NCBI GenBank assembly: GCA_013375455.1
Contig: JABXJT010000121.1
Span: 1 to 10,696, forward strand
DNA: 10,696 nucleotides
Origin: Candidatus Helarchaeota archaeon
GTDB lineage: Archaea > Asgardarchaeota > Lokiarchaeia > Helarchaeales > HEL-GB-A
Direction of reading: 5' to 3'
Both the position numbers and the translations under genes were made by a program. This document shows, piece by piece, positions 6,472-10,696 of this stretch (position 1 is the first letter of the stretch; every line of letters starts with the position of its first letter). The notes under the pieces were generated by a model, which was not told the origin of the DNA, ran no database searches, and was given only the letters and a program-made list of their open reading frames with translations.

Positions 6472-7053
6472 GTTTGAATTTTGCATTTTCCGTTCAGTAA
6501 AATATTTGGTCAGGTCATAAGCAATATCAAGACCCAACACCATGACTGCATGATAATACGTAAATAAGTTAAATACGGGTAAAACAAAGACGATTATTTT
6601 CAATATCGGTCTTATGGATGCCAGCTTTTTTAAAAATGGATTCTCAATGCTTTTCGAATCCAAGAATTCGTTTATATATTCATCAGCAATGACCGCGATC
6701 AATAAAATTATCGTTGTTATTATTATTGATAGAAAATTAAGGAATACATAAAATTGATTAAATCCACTAACAACCAACATTGAGCTTATCACAAGTAGCA
6801 CGTAAATTTTGAAATCTAATACATTAACTTTTTTTGTTAAAAGTAAGCCCACGATCAACATGAGCCCGACACTTGCATTATAAACATCCATCCCCATGAC
6901 CACGCCCGCGAGGATTGGACTCGATAATAGAATTGCCGTTTTTATCTTTGAATTAAGTTCAAAATTTTCATCATTGACTTGATCAATTAATTTCAATGAA
7001 AAGCCCGTGTAAATATAAACCAAAAGCGAGAGGATGAATAAGCTTAATTCCAT
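6460..7053 (-). CDS. Polytopic membrane protein with repeated D-x3-D/N motifs, function unknown
   Basis: The 197-residue protein has about six hydrophobic helices (roughly 3-21, 40-54, 60-73, 83-97, 103-124 and 148-170). Acidic motifs of similar shape sit at or near helix ends: 'LIDQVNDE' (D24, D28), 'IADEYINE' (D124, N128) and 'LDIAYDL' (D176, D180). A further acid, D56, lies after helix 2. Paired acids at membrane interfaces are typical of metal- or diphosphate-binding integral enzymes such as UbiA prenyltransferases and CDP-alcohol phosphotransferases, but the spacing and length match neither family clearly, so no function is assigned. The start ATG has no good SD and has an A/T box centred at -28. 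It is divergent from the arginine decarboxylase gene and ends inside the last codons of the GT4 gene. Confidence 0.75.
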   Translation of the reverse strand: MELSLFILSLLVYIYTGFSLKLIDQVNDENFELNSKIKTAILLSSPILAGVVMGMDVYNASVGLMLIVGLLLTKKVNVLDFKIYVLLVISSMLVVSGFNQFYVFLNFLSIIITTIILLIAVIADEYINEFLDSKSIENPFLKKLASIRPILKIIVFVLPVFNLFTYYHAVMVLGLDIAYDLTKYFTERKMQNSNLID

Positions 7054-7073
7054 ATTCTTTCGATCTTATTCTC

Positions 7074-7088
7074 TATTTTTAAATTTTT
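7074..7088. promoter_or_regulatory. A/T box in the divergent promoter region
   Basis: TATTTTTAAATTTTT is nearly symmetric, so it could serve as a TATA box in either direction. It is centred 28 nt from the minus-strand ATG at 7053. On the plus strand it would start transcripts near 7107, after the possible start at 7097 but before ATG 7157, which favours 7157 for the decarboxylase. Confidence 0.4.
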
Positions 7089-7156
7089 GAATTCCTATGG
7101 ACAAAATTCCAAAAGAAATTAAAACAATTAATACCACTTTAGGAAACGGAGAAAAA

Positions 7157-7630
7157 ATGGAGAAACAAATTATCATAGTCAAAGGAATTGGTGAAGGATC
7201 AACCGCCCTTTCAGCCTTTGACGACGCATTACACGATGCAGGCATCGACAATTTTAATTTAGTAGAATTATCCTCAATCGTTCCTAAAAATGCCACCATT
7301 GAAATTCGAGATCAATTTGATATTCCATATGAAGTCGGTCAAATTCAACCTGTCGTCCTTTCTCACACTGAAAGCAATGAGAAAGGTCTAGAAATCAGTG
7401 CGGGATTGGGGTGGGTCTTGGCAAGTGAAGGTGGCGTTTTTATAGAAATTTCAGGCTGTTTTGGGGAAAAAGAGTGTCTCGAAAACATAAATTTATCATT
7501 AGATGATATGGTAAAAAGAAGGACTTGGAATTGGGATAAAAACATTAATACTTATACGGCAAGCACAATTGTAAAAGACTCTTTTACTTCAGTGGTCGTT
7601 TGTGCCGTTTATACTTTTTCTAAAATATAG
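7157..7630 (+). CDS. pdaD: Pyruvoyl-dependent arginine decarboxylase
   Basis: The 157-residue proenzyme matches the archaeal PvlArgDC family in length and key residues. 'GEGSTALSAFDDALHDAGI' (12-30) is the conserved N-terminal block. 'LSSIVP' (38-43) holds the Ser39-Ser40 pair at which the chain cleaves itself, turning the second Ser into the pyruvoyl cofactor. 'FIEISG' carries Glu97 at the place of the catalytic glutamate, and 'RRTWNW' (121-126) matches the late R-G-W-E-L-type segment. It decarboxylates arginine to agmatine, the precursor of polyamines and of agmatidine in archaeal tRNA-Ile2. ATG 7157 is preferred over the in-frame ATG 7097: it has an SD (GGAG, 7148-7151) and gives an N-terminus of the length seen in relatives. 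A radical SAM gene follows after 9 nt, so the two are probably one transcript. Confidence 0.9.
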   Translation: MEKQIIIVKGIGEGSTALSAFDDALHDAGIDNFNLVELSSIVPKNATIEIRDQFDIPYEVGQIQPVVLSHTESNEKGLEISAGLGWVLASEGGVFIEISGCFGEKECLENINLSLDDMVKRRTWNWDKNINTYTASTIVKDSFTSVVVCAVYTFSKI

Positions 7631-7639
7631 GTTTTAGCA

Positions 7640-8770
7640 TTGTCCAACATCGACTATATGATTTGGGACTTCACCAAAAAATGTAACTTGAATTGTGTTT
7701 ACTGTTATACCGAAGCTAATTGGAAGTCCGATCCGAGTGAATTAACCGTACTGCAAATAAAAGAGGAAGTTCTGCCGCAATTTGAAGAAGTTAATTTACG
7801 AGGTTTATGCTTAGCAGGAGGAGAGCCGTTACTAAGATTCGAGGATATATTAGGGATTGGAAAGGAATTAGTTGATATAGGCTTAAAAGAGTTTTTACTG
7901 TCTACGAACGGCATGTTATTAACTAGAAAACGGCTTAAAGTCCTGTTGAATTTATTTGAGGATCTCGATCTCTTTTTGGTCGGTTTGCCGATCGATTCAT
8001 TAAAAGAGGAAGTCTATAATCAACTTAGACCCGCCCATGAAAAGAGCAATCTAAATCCTTACAAGAGAGTGATGGAAGCCTATAAGCTCTGCAACCAAAA
8101 GAACCTATTCATATCGGTCGAGACTGTCATTAACTCAAAGAACTTTCACGAGCTAAATGACATCATTAAATTCATAAGTCAGAAGTCACCAATGACCCAA
8201 GCTGAAATGTATCCGCTGTTTCTTTCAGGAAGAGGAACCGAGAATAAAGAACTTCTATTAACGCCTGCGCAGTTAAGGCAATTTGACCGAAAGAGAATTG
8301 CGCATTACGGAGATCCGTGTTTGTTCTGGGATTTCACACCTTTCATTCCCAATATCGAGTATTGGAAGGAAAATAAATCCAAGGCTCGAGAATTAGGCAT
8401 TACAGAAGGATGTACCTGTTGTACAGAATACATTCAAATGAATTATGATGGTCAAATATTCCCTTGCTCGTTTCTACGAATGGATTTGGGAAATATTTTA
8501 ACTGGCGGGTTAAAGGACATTTGGGAAAAGAATGCTACAGTTAAACAATTTAGGAATAGATACATTGAAGAGGGTAAATGCAAGGACTGCTCATATACCA
8601 AAATCTGTGGAGGTTGTAGGGCAAGAGCATTCAATGAAACGGGTAATCCCTTTGGATCAATCCCCTCGTGCGAAGGAAGTCCAAATGGGCACCCATTAGA
8701 AGAAATCTTCACGAAAAAATTAAAGCAATTAATTGATAAACTCGTCATATTAAGAAATTCAGATTTTTAA
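7640..8770 (+). CDS. Radical SAM protein with C-terminal SPASM domain
   Basis: The 376-residue protein opens with the radical SAM cluster motif C15-x3-C19-x2-C22 in 'CNLNCVYCY', preceded by the usual 'IWDFTKK', and has the SAM-binding G-G-E at 60-62 ('LAGGEPLL'). The C-terminal part shows the SPASM pattern for two auxiliary iron-sulfur clusters: C261-x9-G-x4-C276, C314-x2-C317-x5-C323-x2-C326 and C344. 'CGGCRARAF' resembles AhbC/AhbD/NirJ-type haem enzymes and some peptide-modifying maturases, so the substrate may be a tetrapyrrole, a peptide or something else. TTG 7640 is the start that keeps the short N-terminal strand; the ATG at 7658 would remove six residues and is the alternative. It follows the arginine decarboxylase stop by 9 nt, with an AGG across that stop as weak SD. 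No precursor-peptide gene was seen beside it. It ends 3 nt before the convergent GT2 gene. Confidence 0.88.
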   Translation: MSNIDYMIWDFTKKCNLNCVYCYTEANWKSDPSELTVLQIKEEVLPQFEEVNLRGLCLAGGEPLLRFEDILGIGKELVDIGLKEFLLSTNGMLLTRKRLKVLLNLFEDLDLFLVGLPIDSLKEEVYNQLRPAHEKSNLNPYKRVMEAYKLCNQKNLFISVETVINSKNFHELNDIIKFISQKSPMTQAEMYPLFLSGRGTENKELLLTPAQLRQFDRKRIAHYGDPCLFWDFTPFIPNIEYWKENKSKARELGITEGCTCCTEYIQMNYDGQIFPCSFLRMDLGNILTGGLKDIWEKNATVKQFRNRYIEEGKCKDCSYTKICGGCRARAFNETGNPFGSIPSCEGSPNGHPLEEIFTKKLKQLIDKLVILRNSDF

Positions 8771-8773
8771 TAT

Positions 8774-9712
8774 CTATTTTTTTGGCAGGTTGTATTGATA
8801 CTTTCGTCCCTTCCAGGTGATCCCCCTGCCTCGAGCAATCCTGCGGTATGCGATGAGGAGAGCTATAGTATATGCGCCAAAAGCTGCCGGAGCGGTGAAA
8901 TAGGATCTTGCGGGAAAGGAAAGCCGGGTAATCTTCGATGCTTTCCACATGAGAAGCGGTGAAACAAACGCTAAAGGAAGCGAGAACAAAGAAAGAAGGA
9001 CGTTTCGACGGGATATGAGAAGTATTTCTCCCATCCAACGGATTTTTTGCCTGAACCAATCCTTCAGACCTCGATGGCTGAGCAGGCGGTGGTGAAGGGC
9101 TGAATTCACGTCCAATGTCCTGCCTTTCTGGGCGAATCGAACGGCGAGGGCGTGGTCCTCGGAGAGGGCTCTTACGCCTGACTTGCCAAAACCGTTCACG
9201 TCCTGATATGCATCAAGCCGGAAGGCATATACACCCGATTCGAGCCAGTATTCACGTTCTAGCAGGGCGACCATTACATTCAGGTCTATATTCACGAAGC
9301 CCCCAACGAAATCCCGCTCCTTACAAATGCCGAATCCCCATACAATATCATATCGGGTAAGAAGATCGGTCGCAATGGCAACCCAACGAGCATCGATGAG
9401 GGAATCATCGTCCAATACGATCACGGCATCAATTTTTGTTCGATTTTTCAGCTCCTGGATGCCCGTATCGATGGCAGCGTGCTTGCTTCCTGGAGCATAT
9501 AGGTACGGTAGTCCATTTTCCGAGGCCAGTCCCCGAGTTTTCTCAGCAATTGGGGGGCTGCTCCCGTCGACAACGATCTTGGCATCAACAGGAATTGGAA
9601 GTGATGCAATCCTACGAATGACATGTCGAAGGATCACTAAGGGAGGATTCTTCACCGGAAGGACGATGCCAGGTTTGTTAATGGACGGTCGGACCATAGA
9701 CTTTGAACTCAT
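8774..9712 (-). CDS. GT2-family (GT-A fold) glycosyltransferase with C-terminal membrane helices
   Basis: The 312-residue protein has the features of processive-type or membrane GT2 enzymes. It has a first strand 'GIVLPVKNP' (15-23), the metal- and nucleotide-binding D-D-D at 101-103 in 'VIVLDDDS', a probable catalytic E-D at 185-186 in 'ALSEDHALAVRF', and Q-x2-R-W (222-226). Two hydrophobic segments follow (about 237-257 and 271-290), then 'ITWKGRKYQ', a tail common in ceramide-glucosyltransferase-like and carotenoid or lipid glycosyltransferases. It probably glycosylates a lipid acceptor at the cytoplasmic membrane face; donor and acceptor are unknown. The gene is visibly richer in G+C than its neighbours, which may mark transfer or a different origin. 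The ATG at 9712 has no SD but has an A/T box at -28. A second ATG five codons in is possible. Confidence 0.87.
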   Translation of the reverse strand: MSSKSMVRPSINKPGIVLPVKNPPLVILRHVIRRIASLPIPVDAKIVVDGSSPPIAEKTRGLASENGLPYLYAPGSKHAAIDTGIQELKNRTKIDAVIVLDDDSLIDARWVAIATDLLTRYDIVWGFGICKERDFVGGFVNIDLNVMVALLEREYWLESGVYAFRLDAYQDVNGFGKSGVRALSEDHALAVRFAQKGRTLDVNSALHHRLLSHRGLKDWFRQKIRWMGEILLISRRNVLLSLFSLPLAFVSPLLMWKASKITRLSFPARSYFTAPAAFGAYTIALLIAYRRIARGRGITWKGRKYQYNLPKK

Positions 9713-9733
9713 TTTAATTAATTATAGAAAAGA

Positions 9734-9747
9734 TGTATAATTTAAAA
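9734..9747 (-). promoter_or_regulatory. TATA-like box for the GT2 gene
   Basis: On the minus strand this reads TTTTTAAATTATAC, centred about 28 nt before ATG 9712. There is no SD near that ATG, so a leaderless transcript is likely. The rest of the 9713-9886 spacer is A/T-rich and holds no convincing gene. Confidence 0.45.
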
Positions 9748-9871
9748 ATAATTAACATGAATAGTTCTTCTATGGCTATCATCGTCATTCGAACGAACGA
9801 TTAATAGAGATTGATTAGAAAATAATAAGTATTAGTTATCGTCATAAATAAACAAGACTAAATTAGCCACA

Positions 9872-9879
9872 AGAGGGGA
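9872..9879 (+). promoter_or_regulatory. Ribosome binding site of the membrane-anchored hydrolase gene
   Basis: AGAGGGGA ends 7 nt before ATG 9887. A closer ATG at 9883 is only 3 nt away and reads into a stop after five codons, so 9887 is the start. Confidence 0.7.
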
Positions 9880-9886
9880 CTAATGA

Positions 9887-10696
9887 ATGAAATTAGCTAA
9901 TGGAAAAACAAAAAGATTGAGTTTAACATGCGTATTTTTATCATTATTTATACTAGGGACCATTTTAATGTTTATAGTCCCCACAAGCGTAAAGATCACA
10001 TATGGTCTTACAACTCAGACCGATGATGGAGTAACAATCTCGTTTAATGTATTTGAACCAATCAATGGGGACCCAATAAAGAAAGCTATTATTTGTGGAC
10101 ACGGCGTAATGGATAACAAGGAATGGATGAAATCTTTTGCCATCGAGTTTGCCGCGGCGGGGTTTGTCGCAGTTGCCTTGGATTTTAGGGGACATGGATT
10201 GAGTTCAGGGGAGCTTATTTGGAATGACTTAATTAAGGACGTACAAGCAATAAAGGACTATTTGAATAATTCTAGAACGGACATTGACATTAACAATTTA
10301 GGATACATAGGATTTTCTATGGGGGGCTGGCCAGGTAATCAAATAGTTAAAATTGATCCCGCTTTTAAATGCTATATCGGAGCTGGAACTATATTGAACA
10401 TCACAAGAGATGAACTTAATCCAAATCGGACTCTAAATATTCTCATGCTACAGGCAAAATACGATGAAGTCTTCCCGTTGTCGCGAACTAAGAGATCTTT
10501 TGGAAAACTAATAAATGTGAGCGCTGATGAGGTGGTGTGTAATCGGTTATATGGGAGTTTTCAAGATGGGAATGCTTCGAAGCTCTTTTTTGATGATAAT
10601 TCAGACCATGTCTTCCTTCCCTGGGATCAGGATTCTGTAAGAGAAGCAAGAGATTGGGTAATGAATACCTTTCCAGATGTAAAACCTGTTGATCAC
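9887..10696 (+). CDS. Membrane-anchored alpha/beta hydrolase (3' partial)
   Basis: The frame is open for 270 codons from ATG 9887 to the right edge, so the C-terminus is cut off. A basic start 'KLANGKTKR' is followed by one hydrophobic segment at about 11-31, a signal anchor or uncleaved signal, which suggests the enzyme domain lies outside the cell. The domain shows the oxyanion strand 'IICGHGVMDNKEW' (68-80), 'LDFRGHGLSSG' (98-108), the nucleophile elbow G-F-S-M-G-G with Ser144, a likely acid Asp193 in 'AKYDEVFP', and His241 in 'NSDHVFLPW'. The triad is therefore complete inside the window and probably only the last helix or a further domain is missing. Relatives are esterases, dienelactone-hydrolase-like enzymes and S9-like peptidases; the substrate is unknown. 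A strong SD supports the start. It is divergent from the GT2 gene. Confidence 0.87.
   Translation, partial: MKLANGKTKRLSLTCVFLSLFILGTILMFIVPTSVKITYGLTTQTDDGVTISFNVFEPINGDPIKKAIICGHGVMDNKEWMKSFAIEFAAAGFVAVALDFRGHGLSSGELIWNDLIKDVQAIKDYLNNSRTDIDINNLGYIGFSMGGWPGNQIVKIDPAFKCYIGAGTILNITRDELNPNRTLNILMLQAKYDEVFPLSRTKRSFGKLINVSADEVVCNRLYGSFQDGNASKLFFDDNSDHVFLPWDQDSVREARDWVMNTFPDVKPVDH

Noticed and set aside
7097..7156. Earlier ATG for the arginine decarboxylase
   Set aside because: The probable promoter box would start transcription after this ATG, and 7157 has an SD and a family-like N-terminus.
9757..9804. Fifteen-codon ORF ending in I-I-V-I-R-T-N-D, resembling the first strand of a GT2 glycosyltransferase
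   Set aside because: Too short, with no SD, and the likeness covers only about eight residues. It may be chance in the spacer beside a real GT2 gene.

Overview
The window looks like part of an archaeal chromosome. The strongest pointer is a pyruvoyl-dependent arginine decarboxylase of the archaeal type at 7157-7630. Several genes lack a Shine-Dalgarno (SD) sequence and instead carry an A/T-rich TATA-like box centred about 27-29 nt before the start codon, as archaeal leaderless genes do. A geranylgeranyl-reductase-like flavoprotein and an Arg/Glu-rich coiled-coil repeat protein fit an Asgard-type or other mesophilic archaeon, but that finer placement is only an inference. No rRNA, tRNA, CRISPR array, transposase or recognisable defence locus was seen.

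Layout. 1-422: the C-terminal end of a coiled-coil repeat protein, cut by the left edge. 507-1844 (+): a FAD-dependent oxidoreductase of the geranylgeranyl reductase superfamily. It meets, tail to tail, a minus-strand alpha/beta hydrolase (1847-2695), which is preceded by a minus-strand GNAT acetyltransferase (2782-3231). 3232-3345: a divergent promoter region holding a decayed tandem copy of the start of the next gene. 3346-4488 (+): a nitronate monooxygenase (2-nitropropane dioxygenase family) TIM-barrel flavoprotein. 4489-5253: a very A/T-rich island with a possible 28-residue ORF and a small four-helix membrane protein (4733-5125). 5254-6471 (+): a GT4 glycosyltransferase, overlapping by 12 nt the end of a minus-strand six-helix membrane protein (6460-7053). 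7157-8770 (+): arginine decarboxylase followed 9 nt later by a radical SAM/SPASM protein, the clearest two-gene operon here. 8774-9712 (-): a membrane-associated GT2 glycosyltransferase, richer in G+C than its neighbours. 9887-10696 (+): a membrane-anchored alpha/beta hydrolase running off the right edge.

Most genes are single transcription units of unrelated metabolic or envelope function. The two glycosyltransferases and the membrane proteins suggest envelope or glycan work. The decarboxylase makes agmatine, a precursor of polyamines and of the agmatidine base of archaeal tRNA-Ile. The points most worth a second look are the degenerate duplicated gene start before the nitronate monooxygenase, the decarboxylase-radical SAM pair, the unassigned membrane protein with three D-x3-D/N motifs, and the repeat protein with a twin C-terminal Ile-Trp motif. 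Nothing here proves a novel multi-gene system.
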